Below, in pieces: positions 8,551 to 22,068 of a DNA stretch of 64,000 nt. The stretch's first letter is position 1. Every line of letters begins with the position of its first letter. Origin of the DNA: an uncultured beta proteobacterium (GTDB lineage Bacteria; Pseudomonadota; Gammaproteobacteria; Burkholderiales; Burkholderiaceae_C); NCBI GenBank assembly GCA_903876735.1, contig CAIRAW010000028.1:1-64000 (forward strand), read 5' to 3'. The notes beneath the pieces were generated by a model. The model was not told the origin of the DNA. It saw only the letters and a program-made list of their open reading frames with translations, and did not search any database. Both the position numbers and the translations under genes were made by a program.

Positions 8551-9540
8551 ATGCCGAGCCCGAATCCTGTTTTGCCAGACCGCTGGAAGCTCTCCGTTGC
8601 GCCCATGCTCGACTGGAGTGATCGCCACTGTCGCTACTTTCACCGTCTGCTGACGCGTCGCGCCCTGCTGTACACCGAGATGGTGACCACCGGCGCGCTG
8701 ATCCATGGCGACGTGGCACGCCATCTGCGCTTCAACGTCGAGGAGCATCCGCTGGCGCTGCAACTCGGTGGCAGTGAGCCGGCCGATCTGGCGCACTGCG
8801 CGCGCCTGGGCGAGCAGTGGGGCTACGACGAAATCAACCTGAATTGTGGTTGCCCGAGCGAGCGCGTGCAGCGCGGCGCTTTTGGCGCCTGCCTGATGGC
8901 CGAGCCTAAGCTGGTGGCCGATTGCGTCAAGGCCATGTGTGACGGGGTGCAGGTTCCGGTCACGGTGAAGCACCGCATTGGCATCGATCGCGACGAGGAC
9001 TACGGGTTCGTGCGTGACTTTGTCGGCACCGTGGCGCAGGCCGGCTGCCGCGTTTTCATCGTGCACGCCCGAAACGCCTGGCTGCAGGGTCTGTCGCCCA
9101 AGGAAAACCGCGACATCCCGCCGCTGCGTTACGAATCGGCCTACCGTCTCAAGTCCGACTTTCCCGATTTGACCATTGTGGTCAATGGCGGCATCACGAC
9201 TTCGGAGCAGGTTAGCGGGCATCTGGCGCAAGTCGATGGCGTGATGCTCGGGCGCGCGGCCTACCACAATCCCTGGTGGCTCAGCGAGTGGGATGGCGCC
9301 TTCTATGGGGCCGAGCCCGGCGCACTGACGCGCGAGGGTATCGAGGAAGAAATGGTGCGCTACATGGCACGTGAAGCCGCCGCCCACGGCACACCCTGGT
9401 CCAACGTGGCGCGCCACATGCTGGGCCTGCGCCATGGCCTGGCCGGCTCGCGGCGCTGGCGCCAGGTCTGGAGCGACCACCGGCTCAAAACCTTGCCGGC
9501 GCACGAGGTCATGGCACTGGCGCACGCCAAGGTATCATGA
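8551..9540 (+). CDS. dusA: tRNA-dihydrouridine synthase DusA
   Basis: 329 residues from the ATG beginning MPSPNPVLPDRWKLSVAPML; earlier in-frame starts would add 81 unlikely residues. Signature segments are APMLDWSDRHCRYFHRLL, NLNCGCPSERVQRGAFGACLM with the catalytic cysteine, VKHRIG, and the FMN phosphate loop VNGGI...VDGVMLGRAAYHNPW. The enzyme reduces uridines 20 and 20a of the tRNA D-loop with FMN and NADPH. DusA-type features (GAFGACLM, HARNAWLQGLSPKENR) separate it from DusB and DusC. The smc gene follows closely. Confidence 0.94.
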   Translation: MPSPNPVLPDRWKLSVAPMLDWSDRHCRYFHRLLTRRALLYTEMVTTGALIHGDVARHLRFNVEEHPLALQLGGSEPADLAHCARLGEQWGYDEINLNCGCPSERVQRGAFGACLMAEPKLVADCVKAMCDGVQVPVTVKHRIGIDRDEDYGFVRDFVGTVAQAGCRVFIVHARNAWLQGLSPKENRDIPPLRYESAYRLKSDFPDLTIVVNGGITTSEQVSGHLAQVDGVMLGRAAYHNPWWLSEWDGAFYGAEPGALTREGIEEEMVRYMAREAAAHGTPWSNVARHMLGLRHGLAGSRRWRQVWSDHRLKTLPAHEVMALAHAKVS

Positions 9541-9603
9541 CGCCTTCTTTGGCGGGTGTTGCGGCCGCTGCGCCGCGCGCCCTTTTCACTGCTTAATCGA
9601 TCC

Positions 9604-12600
9604 GTGCGTCTCAATTCAATCAAGTTATCGGGCTTCAAGTCCTTCGTCGAGCCCACCACCTTCATGCTGCCGGGTCAACTGGTGGGCGTGGTCGGGCCTA
9701 ACGGCTGCGGCAAGTCCAACATCATGGATGCGGTGCGCTGGGTGCTGGGCGAGTCCAAGGCGTCCGAGTTGCGCGGCGAGTCGATGCAGGACGTCATTTT
9801 CAACGGCACGACAACGCGCAAAGCGGCCAGCCGCGCCAGCGTCGAACTGTCGTTTGACAATGCCGATCACCGTGCCGGCGGCCAGTGGAACCAGTTCACC
9901 GAGATCGCGGTCAAGCGCGTTTTGACGCGCGACGGTACCAGCAGTTACTACATCAACAACCAGCCGGTGCGCCGGCGCGATGTGCAGGACGTGTTTCTGG
10001 GCACCGGCCTGGGCCCGCGCGCCTACGCCATCATCGGCCAGGGCACGATCAGCCGCATCATCGAGAGCAAGCCCGAGGAACTGCGCCTGTTCCTGGAAGA
10101 GGCCGCTGGCGTCTCCAAGTACAAGGAACGCCGCCGCGAAACCGAGAACCGCCTCAGCGATACGCGCACCAACCTGACACGGGTCGAGGACATCCTGCGC
10201 GAACTCACCGGCAACCTGGAAAAGCTGCAGGGTCAGGCCGAGGTCGCCAAGAAGTACAACACGCTGACGGCGGATGTGACGCTCAAGCAGCATCAGCTCT
10301 GGTTTTTGCGGCGCGCTGAATCCGAGGCCGAGCAGGCCAAGGTCAAGAATGACGCCATGGGCGCGGTCAATGCGCTGGAATCCCAGGTGGCCGACCTGCG
10401 CCATATCGAGGCCGAGTTGGAGACCGTGCGCCAGGCCCATTACGCTGCCGGCGACCAGGTGAATCAGGCGCAGGGTCTGCTCTACGAGGCCAGCACCGAG
10501 GTCGGACGGCTCGAAGCCGAGATCCGTTTTGTGGTCGAAGGGCGCCAGCGCGCCCTGCAGCGCCTGAACACGCTTAAGGAACAGGACGCGCAATGGCGTA
10601 CGCGCCAGGACGATGCCCAGGCCGAGATTGAAAGCCTGTCGGAACTGGCCATGGTGGGCGAGGAAAAGACCGAACTGCTGGCGGCGCAGGTTGAAGACCA
10701 GGCCCAGCAGTTACCGGCGCTGGAAGAAGCGCTGCGCCAGGCGCAAAAGGCCGCCAACGAGCAGCGCGCCAGCGTGGCCCAGGTGCAGCAGCAGATTCAG
10801 GTGCTGGCAGCCGAGCAGCGCAGCATTGAGGAGCAGGCACGCCAGTTCAGCAGCCGGCGCGAACGTTTGACGGCCGATCGCAACGCACTGGCGGCGCCCG
10901 ACGAAGCGCGTCTGTTGGCGTTGCAGGAGCAGCTTGAAGCCGCGCAGGAAACCGCCAGCGTGATGGACGCCCGTCTGCATGAGTTGCAGGAAAGCGTGCC
11001 ACAACTCGATGACAACCGGCGTGCACAGCAGCAGGCGGTCAATGCCGAGTCGGCCCGTCTGGCCGATCTGTCGGCGCGTCTGGAGGCCCTCAAGGCCTTG
11101 CAGGAGAAGGTCAAAACCGACGGCAAGCTGCAACCCTGGCTGCTCAAGCACGGGCTCGACGGCTTGCAGGGTTTGTGGAGCCGAATTCACATCGAGCGCG
11201 GCTGGGAGACCGCACTTGAAGGCGCGCTGCGCGAGCGCATGGGCGCGCTGGAGGTCTCGCGCCTGGAAATGCTGCGCGCTTTTGACAGCGACGCACCGCC
11301 GGCCAAGCTGGCGTTTTACAGCCCGCCGGCAGCCGGTCTGCCCGACAACAGCCCATCGACGCTGGCGCGCCTGTCTGATCTGTTGCGTGTTGGTGACGCC
11401 GGTCAGCGTGCCGTGCTGACCGACTGGCTGCATGGCTGCTATACCGCGGCCAGCTTCGAGGACGCGCTGGCCAGTCGCAGCCAGTTGCAAGCGGGCGAGT
11501 TGATCTTTGTGAAGAGTGGCCACGCGGTTGGTGTCTGCAGCGTGAGTTTTTACGCACCCGATTCCGAACAGGCTGGCTTGCTGGCGCGCGCCCAGGAAAT
11601 CGAAAACCTGGAGAAGCAACTTCGCGCCCAGACCCTGATTGCCGAGGAGGCACGCACTGCTTTGATTCGCAGCGAAGCCGCTTACGCCGAAGCATCGCAG
11701 AGCCTGGTGCTGAGCCGGCGCGAAGCGGCCGAGAGCCAGAGCCGCGCGCATGAATTGCAGGTTGAGAGTCTGCGCCTGACGCAGGCTGCTGAACAGATGC
11801 GCCAGCGCAGCGCCCAGATCGGCGCCGATCTGGCCGAGATCGATGCCCAGCTTGAGGATTTGCAGGAGCGCCGTGTCACCGCCGAGGGCCGCTTCGAAGA
11901 GCTCGACATGCAGCTCGCCGACACCCAGGAACTCCATGCCACGCTCGATGAGCAGGTGATGCTGGCCGAGCGCCGGTTGACCGAGTCGCGCGAGCAGCAG
12001 CGCAGCCTGGAGCGCCAGGCGCAGGAGGCGGTGTTTTCCATGCGCAGTCTGGATGCGCGCAAGGCCGAGTTGTCGCGCGCCATCGAGACCGCGCAGCGCC
12101 AAGGCGAAGACGTCCAGGCTGAGGCCTTGAAGGCGCAGCAGGAACTGACCCAGCTCAACGACGCTGCGGCGCGTGGTGGCCTGGAGAGCGCGCTGGCCGT
12201 CAAGCTCGAACGCGAGCAGGCGCTGGGCGCACGGCGCAGCGAGTACGACGACCTGACCGCCAAGCTGCGCGCCAGCGACGAGCGCCGCCTGCGCGTTGAG
12301 CGTGAACTTGACCCGCTGCGCCAGCGCATCACCGATTTCCAGCTCAAGGAACAGGCTGCGCGCCTGGGCTTCGAGCAGTACACGCAATTGCTCGTCGATG
12401 CCCAGGCCGATCTCGAACTGTTGGCGCAGTCGATCAGCGACAAACGGGTGCGCCTGGGCGGTCTGCAAGGCGAGATTGACACGCTGCACCGCGACATCGC
12501 GGCACTCGGTGCTGTCAATCTGGCCGCGCTGGAGGAACTCAGCGCAGCCAGCGAGCGCAAGAACTTTCTCGATGCCCAGTCGGCCGACCTGAACGAGGCG

Positions 12601-13122
12601 ATGACGACGCTGGTGGAGGCGATCAAGCAGATCGACGGCGAAACGCGCGAGCTGCTGTCGGGCACCTTCGACGCCGTCAACCAGCACTTTGGCCGCATGT
12701 TCCCGGAACTGTTTGGCGGCGGCAACGCGCGCCTGGTGATCACCGGAGAAGAAATTCTGGACTCTGGCGTGCAGGTGATTGCGCAACCGCCGGGCAAGAA
12801 GAACCAGACCATTCACCTGCTCTCCGGCGGTGAAAAGGCACTGACCGCGATTGCCCTCGTGTTTGCCATTTTCCAGCTTAATCCCGCGCCCTTTTGTCTG
12901 CTCGACGAGGTCGACGCGCCGCTGGACGACGCCAACACCGAGCGCTATGCCAAGCTGGTGCTGAGCATGAGCCGCGAAACGCAGTTCCTGTTCATCAGCC
13001 ACAACAAGATCGCGATGGAAATGGCCGAGCAACTGATCGGCGTGACCATGCAGGAGCAGGGCGTCTCGCGCATCGTGGCGGTTGACATGGATGCAGCCGT
13101 ATCGATGACAGAAGGCAATTGA
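9604..13122 (+). CDS. smc: Chromosome segregation protein SMC
   Basis: 1172 residues from GTG (VRLNSIKLSGFKSFVEPTTF), which matches the standard SMC N terminus. Walker A GPNGCGKSN at about 31-39; long coiled coils of heptad-rich E/Q/R/L at about 170-490 and 660-1000; a hinge at about 500-650 (LDGLQGLWSRIHIERGWETALEGAL); signature LSGGEKALTAIALVFA and Walker B PFCLLDEVDAPLDD near the C terminus. SMC forms the bacterial condensin with ScpA and ScpB, which are not in this window. The zipA gene follows by 18 bases, the usual Burkholderiales order. Confidence 0.96.
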   Translation: MRLNSIKLSGFKSFVEPTTFMLPGQLVGVVGPNGCGKSNIMDAVRWVLGESKASELRGESMQDVIFNGTTTRKAASRASVELSFDNADHRAGGQWNQFTEIAVKRVLTRDGTSSYYINNQPVRRRDVQDVFLGTGLGPRAYAIIGQGTISRIIESKPEELRLFLEEAAGVSKYKERRRETENRLSDTRTNLTRVEDILRELTGNLEKLQGQAEVAKKYNTLTADVTLKQHQLWFLRRAESEAEQAKVKNDAMGAVNALESQVADLRHIEAELETVRQAHYAAGDQVNQAQGLLYEASTEVGRLEAEIRFVVEGRQRALQRLNTLKEQDAQWRTRQDDAQAEIESLSELAMVGEEKTELLAAQVEDQAQQLPALEEALRQAQKAANEQRASVAQVQQQIQVLAAEQRSIEEQARQFSSRRERLTADRNALAAPDEARLLALQEQLEAAQETASVMDARLHELQESVPQLDDNRRAQQQAVNAESARLADLSARLEALKALQEKVKTDGKLQPWLLKHGLDGLQGLWSRIHIERGWETALEGALRERMGALEVSRLEMLRAFDSDAPPAKLAFYSPPAAGLPDNSPSTLARLSDLLRVGDAGQRAVLTDWLHGCYTAASFEDALASRSQLQAGELIFVKSGHAVGVCSVSFYAPDSEQAGLLARAQEIENLEKQLRAQTLIAEEARTALIRSEAAYAEASQSLVLSRREAAESQSRAHELQVESLRLTQAAEQMRQRSAQIGADLAEIDAQLEDLQERRVTAEGRFEELDMQLADTQELHATLDEQVMLAERRLTESREQQRSLERQAQEAVFSMRSLDARKAELSRAIETAQRQGEDVQAEALKAQQELTQLNDAAARGGLESALAVKLEREQALGARRSEYDDLTAKLRASDERRLRVERELDPLRQRITDFQLKEQAARLGFEQYTQLLVDAQADLELLAQSISDKRVRLGGLQGEIDTLHRDIAALGAVNLAALEELSAASERKNFLDAQSADLNEAMTTLVEAIKQIDGETRELLSGTFDAVNQHFGRMFPELFGGGNARLVITGEEILDSGVQVIAQPPGKKNQTIHLLSGGEKALTAIALVFAIFQLNPAPFCLLDEVDAPLDDANTERYAKLVLSMSRETQFLFISHNKIAMEMAEQLIGVTMQEQGVSRIVAVDMDAAVSMTEGN

Positions 13123-13140
13123 TTCAGATGGGACATTTCC

Positions 13141-16911
<3,771 letters not shown>

Positions 16912-17313
16912 TCAGAGCCAGAGTCCGCTGCGTGGCACTTCGTTGATCAGCACAGGCTCGCCACCAATCAAGAACGCGCCGAGCACCCAGCTGAGCACGG
17001 CGATGAAGATGCTGGCGAAGAAGGCGGTCCAGAAACCTGAAACCCTGAAGCCCCGCACCAGCGACGAAACCAGCTGAATCATCAGGGCGTTGATGACCAG
17101 CAGGAACAGGCCGAAGGTCAGCAGCGTCAGCGGCAGCGTCAGCACGATCAGCAGTGGCTTGACGATGGCATTGGCAAAGCCCAGCAACAGGGCGGAGACG
17201 ATGAGCGACGCGGTGTCGGCAAAGTCAATGCCCTTGAAGATGTGACTGGCGACCCAGAGCGAGAGCGCGGTGATGGCCCAGTGCAACAGGAAAGGCGCCA
17301 GATGGTGCAGCAT
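16912..17313 (-). CDS. Phage-holin-like (DUF360/PF04020 type) membrane protein
   Basis: 133 residues from the ATG beginning MLHHLAPFLLHWAITALSLW, which has aagg nine bases upstream; an earlier ATG at 17385 adds a charged leader without a ribosome site. Four membrane helices (about 6-24, 34-52, 60-82, 95-117). The GFANAIVKPLLIVLTLPLTLLTFG segment is the hallmark of this small family, named for likeness to phage holins but found throughout bacterial chromosomes. Function is unknown. It is convergent with def. Confidence 0.8.
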   Translation of the reverse strand: MLHHLAPFLLHWAITALSLWVASHIFKGIDFADTASLIVSALLLGFANAIVKPLLIVLTLPLTLLTFGLFLLVINALMIQLVSSLVRGFRVSGFWTAFFASIFIAVLSWVLGAFLIGGEPVLINEVPRSGLWL

Positions 17314-17436
17314 GCGTGAAGACCTTATTTGAACCTGGAACGGCAGACAAGGCATCATAGCGTCTGGTGCGCTACTTTCCGGCACGAAAATAGCGTTTGA
17401 CGGTCAGCGTTTCAACCCCGTTTCAAGGATTTATTC

Positions 17437-18291
17437 ATGGCAAAAATTGCATTTCTCGGCACCGGTCTGCTCGGCGCCGCTTTCGCTGAAGCTGCAGCCG
17501 TGCGCGGTGACACGGTCACGGCCTGGAACCGCTCAAGCGACAAGTTGCTGACGCTCGTGCCTTTTGGCGTGATCGCGGCGGCCACGCCAGCGCAGGCGGT
17601 GCGTGATTGCACCCGTGTGCACCTGGTTCTCAAGGACGACGACGTGGTTGAAGATGTGCTGGCGGCAGCGCGTCCGGGACTGGCCAGCGGTGTGGTCATC
17701 ATCGACCACACCACGACGCTGCCCGAGCGCACCGCAGCGCGCGCAGCGCTGTTTGCTGCGCAGGGCCTGAAGTACCTGCATTGCCCGGTCTTCATGGGTC
17801 CGCCCGCAGCGCGCAAGGCGCTGGGCAGCATGATGGTGGCCGGTCCGCAGGCGATTTTTGATGAGGTGAGGACGGAACTGGCCAAGATGACGGGCCGGCT
17901 TGAATATGTTGGCGCGCGCAGTGATCTGGCCGCCGTCAAAAAGCTGTGTGGCAACGCCGCCATCATTGGCATGTCTGCCTTGCTGGCCGATATCCTGACC
18001 ATCGCGCAAGCCAGCGGCGTCAGCGGTGAAGACGCGATCGGGGCGCTGGGCCTGTTCGACCTGAACACCACGATAGCCGGGCGCGGCATGAACATGGCCA
18101 GGGGCAATTTCGACCCGAGTTTCGAGTTGGCGATGGCGCGCAAGGACGTGCGACTGATGCTGGAGACGGTCGGCACACGCCCGATGGCGGCCTTGCCGGC
18201 GATAGCTGCGCGAATGGACCAGTTGATTGCGACGGGTCACGGTGCACGCGATGCCAGCGTGCTTGGCATCGACGCCGTGGCGCGCCCTTGA
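17437..18291 (+). CDS. NAD(P)-dependent beta-hydroxyacid dehydrogenase-like oxidoreductase
   Basis: 284 residues. The N-terminal Rossmann motif GTGLLG (8-13) is followed by AWNRS, which suggests NADPH. The active-site lysine lies in DLAAVKKLCGN (about 163-173), where 3-hydroxyisobutyrate and tartronate semialdehyde dehydrogenases have it. The usual substrate-loop DAPVSGG is changed to CPVFMGPPAA, so the substrate is probably not a classical one; imine-reductase-like or glyoxylate-reductase-like relatives vary here. An aagga site precedes the ATG. Single gene between oppositely oriented neighbours. Confidence 0.8.
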   Translation: MAKIAFLGTGLLGAAFAEAAAVRGDTVTAWNRSSDKLLTLVPFGVIAAATPAQAVRDCTRVHLVLKDDDVVEDVLAAARPGLASGVVIIDHTTTLPERTAARAALFAAQGLKYLHCPVFMGPPAARKALGSMMVAGPQAIFDEVRTELAKMTGRLEYVGARSDLAAVKKLCGNAAIIGMSALLADILTIAQASGVSGEDAIGALGLFDLNTTIAGRGMNMARGNFDPSFELAMARKDVRLMLETVGTRPMAALPAIAARMDQLIATGHGARDASVLGIDAVARP

Positions 18292-18300
18292 ACCAGTGCG

Positions 18301-18906
18301 TCAGCCCTGGCGCTGGCGCAGGATGGCGAGCCTGACCAGCGGCAGGCGGTCGTTGCCGAAGTACATGTCGTCGCCGACAAACAGGGTGGGCGAGCCAAAT
18401 CCGCCGCGCGCAATCACTTCTTCGGTGTTGGTCTTGAGCTGTTGCTTGATGTCGGCCTGAGCAATGCCGGCCAGAAAGGCAGCGCCGTCGATGCCGAGTT
18501 GCTGGCAGATCGCCAGCAGCACAGCGTCCTGCGAGATGTCTTCCTCGCGCGCCCAGTAGGCCTCGAACACGGCCTTGGCAAAGGCCGGCAACTTGCCCTG
18601 TGGCGCCAGCCAGAGGCAGCCGCGCATGGCCTTGACGCTGTTGACCGGAAACACCCGCGGCGGCATGACAATCTTCAAACCGGCCACGCGCGCCCAGTCC
18701 TGCAAGTCCTTGAGCATATAGGCCTGTTTGGCCGGCACCGGGTTTTCGCGCATGGCGTAGACGCTGGGGTTGACGCTGTTGAAGATGCCGCCCACCAGCA
18801 CCGGGCGCCAGTGAATCGGTTCTTCCAGTTCGGCCGCCAGGATCTGGAGGTTGTGAAAGGCCAGGTAGGTCCAGGGACTCGAGCAGTCAAAGAAAAATTC
18901 AAGCAT
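18301..18906 (-). CDS. 2-hydroxychromene-2-carboxylate isomerase / DsbA-like (GST kappa) protein
   Basis: 201 residues. A thioredoxin-like fold starts at residue 2 with FFFDCSSPWTYLAFHNL, where the serine pair replaces a CxxC motif, as in HCCA isomerases and GST kappa. A helical insertion is followed by the cis-proline segment GGFGSPTLFVGDDMYFGNDRL. HCCA isomerase acts in naphthalene-type degradation using glutathione, but no aromatic ring-cleavage genes are near, so the physiological substrate is uncertain. Convergent with the preceding dehydrogenase. Confidence 0.83.
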   Translation of the reverse strand: MLEFFFDCSSPWTYLAFHNLQILAAELEEPIHWRPVLVGGIFNSVNPSVYAMRENPVPAKQAYMLKDLQDWARVAGLKIVMPPRVFPVNSVKAMRGCLWLAPQGKLPAFAKAVFEAYWAREEDISQDAVLLAICQQLGIDGAAFLAGIAQADIKQQLKTNTEEVIARGGFGSPTLFVGDDMYFGNDRLPLVRLAILRQRQG

Positions 18907-19087
18907 GGTGGTGCGCTTTCAATCGGGTTGGTGGTCGCTGCAGCGTCATTCTCACACTTCCCGTCAAGCCCGCGTGTGTCGGATGGGACGCGGCAGATTG
19001 CCGCCAGGACATCCTTCGCGGCGGCTCCGGCGGTTTCGGTGCCTCAGGGGTCAAGCTGTCGGCGGGCAAGCATAAAATCCGGTGCAA

Positions 19088-19352
19088 ATGCATCAGCGCG
19101 CAAAAGAGATCAAGGACACGTTCAGTGTGCTACTTGAACCGCTGCGGGATGAATTCAAAAGCACCCAGAAGTTTGTTCGCCAGACATGGGCGGCTCTTAG
19201 GCCCGACGTTTTTGATGAGCTACCTGCCGTTCGGCATTGCAGAGTTCATTCATCGGATGTTCTTCTACCTGCTCAGGACCAATATCGACTACGTGCGCAC
19301 CTGCCTTGAGCACGGAGACGCCTACAAGTTCTCGCTCAAGGAGCCGGCCTGA
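19088..19352 (+). pseudogene. Small gene broken by a +1 frameshift (or unresolved homopolymer)
   Basis: Two overlapping reading frames each look coding on one side only: MHQRAKEIKDTFSVLLEPLRD... before position 19213 and ...MSYLPFGIAEFIHRMFFYLL... after it. The switch lies at a run of five T (19209-19213). With four T the product would be one 87-residue protein with an amphipathic N-terminal half and a hydrophobic middle, ending FSLKEPA. I do not recognise the family. It may be a recent pseudogene, a sequencing error in the T-run, or less likely programmed frameshifting. The roughly 180 bases before it hold no clear feature. Confidence 0.5.
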
Positions 19353-19375
19353 CCCTGGCCAGCCAGCGTGGGGCT

Positions 19376-22063
19376 TCAGTTCTGCGCCAGCGCTTCCATC
19401 AACTCGGTCTCGATCGCGATCTGGGCCCGGTTGTGCTGTAACTCGGCGCCTTCGATCAGGAAGGTGTCGTCGACCCGTTCACCGAGCGTGGCAATCTTGG
19501 CCAGTTGCAGATTGATCTTGTGCCGTGCCAGCACGCGGGCCACGCTGTAGAGCAGGCCGACGCGGTCGCTGGCGGAGATGTTGAGCAGCCAGCGCTGGCC
19601 TTTCTCATCAGGACGCAGCGTGACGCGCGGGGCGATCGGGAAGCTCTTGACCCGGCGTGACACCCGTCCGCGGCTCGGTGGCGGCAGTGCTGTGGTCTGG
19701 GTGACGGCACGGCTGAGTTCGCTCTCGACCATGCTGATGAGTTCCTGGTAATGCTCGGACCAGCTTGAGGCTGTGATCTGAAAGGTGTCCAGGGCGTAGC
19801 CATTATTGGCGGTATGGATGCGCGCATCGAGAATGCTGAAGCCGCCCTTGTCGAAGTAGCCGCAGATGCGCGCAAACAGGTCGGGCTGATCCGGTGTGTA
19901 GACCACCACCTGCAGGCCTTCACCGACCGGAGAATGGCGCGCCCGCACGATGGACTTGCCCGAACCCACATGGCGCGAGAGTTGGCGCGCATGCCAGGCG
20001 ATGTCGGTAGCGTCGTGGCGCATGAAATAGCCGACATCGAGCGTGTCCCACAGTTTCTTGTGCGCCTCGAAGGGCATGGCGTAGAGCGCCAGCAGGATCA
20101 GTGCTTCGCGCTTGCTGGCCTCAACCTCGGCGTCCGGGTCTGGCGCGCGCCCGCCGAGCGCACGCAGGGTCATGCGGTACAGGTCTTCCAGCAGTTTGCC
20201 TTTCCAGGCGTTCCATACTTTGGGCGAGGTGCCGCGGATGTCGGCCACGGTCAGCAGATAAAGCGCGGTGAGATTGCGCTCGTTGCCGACGCGCTTGGCA
20301 AAAGCCTGAATGACAGCAGGATCGCTCAGGTCTGATTTCTGCGCCGTATGGCTCATCGTCAGGTGCTCGTGCACGATGAAGGCGATCAACTGGGCGTCTT
20401 CTTTTTGAAAGCCGTGCTGGCGGCAGAAACGCCGCACCTCGACGGCACCAAGTTCCGAATGGTCGCCGCCGCGGCCCTTGGCGATGTCGTGAAACAGCGC
20501 TGCCGCGTACAGGACCCAGGGCTTGTCCCAGCCCGACGCCAGTTGCGAGCAGAACGGGTACTCGTGCGCGTGTTCGACAATGAAGAAACGCCGCACGTTG
20601 CGCAAGACCATCAGGATGTGCTGGTCCACGGTATAAACGTGAAACAGGTCGTGCTGCATCTGGCCAACGATCTTGCGAAACACCCACAGGTAGCGTCCCA
20701 GCACCGAGGTCTGGTTCATCAGGCGCATGGCGTGCGTGATGCCGTCGTGCTCCATCAGGATCTTGCGGAAGGTCTCGCGGTTGACCGGGTCGGCGCGGAA
20801 CTTGCCATCCATCACCGCGCGTGCGTTGTAGAGCGCCCGCAGCGTGCGTGCCGACAATCCCTTGGCGCCGACCGTGGTCTGGTAGACCAGAAAGGTTTCC
20901 AGAATGGCGTGCGGCTCGCGCTGGTACAGGTCGTCGCTGGCGACTTCGACCATGCCGGCCTTGTCGAAGAAACGCGCGTTGATCGGGCGCGGCTCGTGCG
21001 TCGAGGGGTTGAGCCGCTCCTCGATATTGAGCAGCAGGATCTGGTTGAGCTGTGTTACCGCTTTCGCCGCCCAGTAGTAGTGGCGCATCAGCATCTCGCT
21101 GGGCCGGATCTGGAACGGCTTGGAGGTATCGACAGCCCTTGGATCGGTGGGTTTCGCCGCCGGGCCGCCCCAAGGCGAAACAGCCCCCCCGGGGGGCAGC
21201 GACGACACGTCAGTGCGGAGCGTGGGGGCCACATAGCCAAATGCCTGCGCTACCGAAGTCTGCAGGTCAAAGACCAGGCGGTCTTCGCGCCGCTTCGCAA
21301 TCAGGTGCAGGCGTGCGCGGATCAGGCGCAGCAGGGCTTCGTTGTGCTTGATCTGTTTGACTTCAAAGTCGGTTGCCAGGCCGTTTTTTGCCAGTTCATC
21401 CCAGTCGGAGCCGTAGCCGGCAGCTCGCGCCACCCACAGGATGACCTGCAGGTCGCGCAGCCCCCCGGGTGACTCCTTGCAGTTGGGCTCCAGCGCGTAG
21501 GGCGTGTCTTCGAATTTGCTGTGGCGCTGACGCAGTTCCAGCGTCTTGGCGACAAAGAACGCGTTCGGGTCTATCGCCGCCATGAACTGCTTCTGGAATC
21601 GCGCGTACAGATCGGCACTGCCGGTGATGAGGCGGCTTTCAAGCAGGCAGGTCTGGATCGTCACATCGTTGGCGGCCTCGTGCAGGCACTCGGCCAGCGT
21701 GCGCACGCTCGATCCGATCTCCAGACCGGTGTCCCAGCAACTGCCGATAAAGCCTTCGATGCGGGCCTTGAGCGCGGCATCGCTGTCGGGGGATTCGCCA
21801 TCGGGCAGCAGCACCAGGACATCGACGTCGGAGTAGGGGAATAACTCGCCGCGTCCGTAACCGCCGACCGCCAGCAGGGCAAAGGGGGCGGCAAAACCGG
21901 CGTGTTGCCATAGCGCCTTCAGGGTGGTATCGGCCAGCTTCGACAAGGACCCCAGGGTCGCGCGCACGCCGCGCGTGGAGGAGGTTCCGCTCGACGCCAG
22001 CGACTGCAGCAAGGCATTTTTTTCGGCGCGGAAATGCGTGCGCAGCGCTGCCGGATCGAACAT
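19376..22063 (-). CDS. glnD: [Protein-PII] uridylyltransferase / uridylyl-removing enzyme with a repeat-encoded insertion
   Basis: 895 residues from the ATG beginning [15 protein letters not shown], five bases after the map stop. Nucleotidyltransferase motif [19 protein letters not shown] (about 75-93), HD domain with [13 protein letters not shown] (about 515-530), and two C-terminal ACT domains (about 710-790 and 820-890). It senses glutamine and uridylylates or de-uridylylates PII to control nitrogen metabolism. Residues about 278-303 ([16 protein letters not shown]...) interrupt the join between the AFGY and [13 protein letters not shown] blocks and come from the same repeat as in ligA. 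Confidence 0.95.
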   Translation of the reverse strand: MFDPAALRTHFRAEKNALLQSLASSGTSSTRGVRATLGSLSKLADTTLKALWQHAGFAAPFALLAVGGYGRGELFPYSDVDVLVLLPDGESPDSDAALKARIEGFIGSCWDTGLEIGSSVRTLAECLHEAANDVTIQTCLLESRLITGSADLYARFQKQFMAAIDPNAFFVAKTLELRQRHSKFEDTPYALEPNCKESPGGLRDLQVILWVARAAGYGSDWDELAKNGLATDFEVKQIKHNEALLRLIRARLHLIAKRREDRLVFDLQTSVAQAFGYVAPTLRTDVSSLPPGGAVSPWGGPAAKPTDPRAVDTSKPFQIRPSEMLMRHYYWAAKAVTQLNQILLLNIEERLNPSTHEPRPINARFFDKAGMVEVASDDLYQREPHAILETFLVYQTTVGAKGLSARTLRALYNARAVMDGKFRADPVNRETFRKILMEHDGITHAMRLMNQTSVLGRYLWVFRKIVGQMQHDLFHVYTVDQHILMVLRNVRRFFIVEHAHEYPFCSQLASGWDKPWVLYAAALFHDIAKGRGGDHSELGAVEVRRFCRQHGFQKEDAQLIAFIVHEHLTMSHTAQKSDLSDPAVIQAFAKRVGNERNLTALYLLTVADIRGTSPKVWNAWKGKLLEDLYRMTLRALGGRAPDPDAEVEASKREALILLALYAMPFEAHKKLWDTLDVGYFMRHDATDIAWHARQLSRHVGSGKSIVRARHSPVGEGLQVVVYTPDQPDLFARICGYFDKGGFSILDARIHTANNGYALDTFQITASSWSEHYQELISMVESELSRAVTQTTALPPPSRGRVSRRVKSFPIAPRVTLRPDEKGQRWLLNISASDRVGLLYSVARVLARHKINLQLAKIATLGERVDDTFLIEGAELQHNRAQIAIETELMEALAQN
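21155..21232 (-). repeat. GC-rich dispersed repeat inserted in frame in glnD
   Basis: Second copy of the roughly 76-base element found in ligA (14729-14806). On the coding strand it is collinear and gap-free with the ligA copy and is read in the same frame, giving [20 protein letters not shown] followed by GGPAA. Confidence 0.85.
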
Positions 22064-22068
22064 GAGGG

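Noticed and set aside
18907-19087. Spacer checked for tRNA, small RNA or promoter elements
   Set aside because: Only loose GC-rich inverted segments and a weak TAAAAT-like hexamer; nothing that could be supported.
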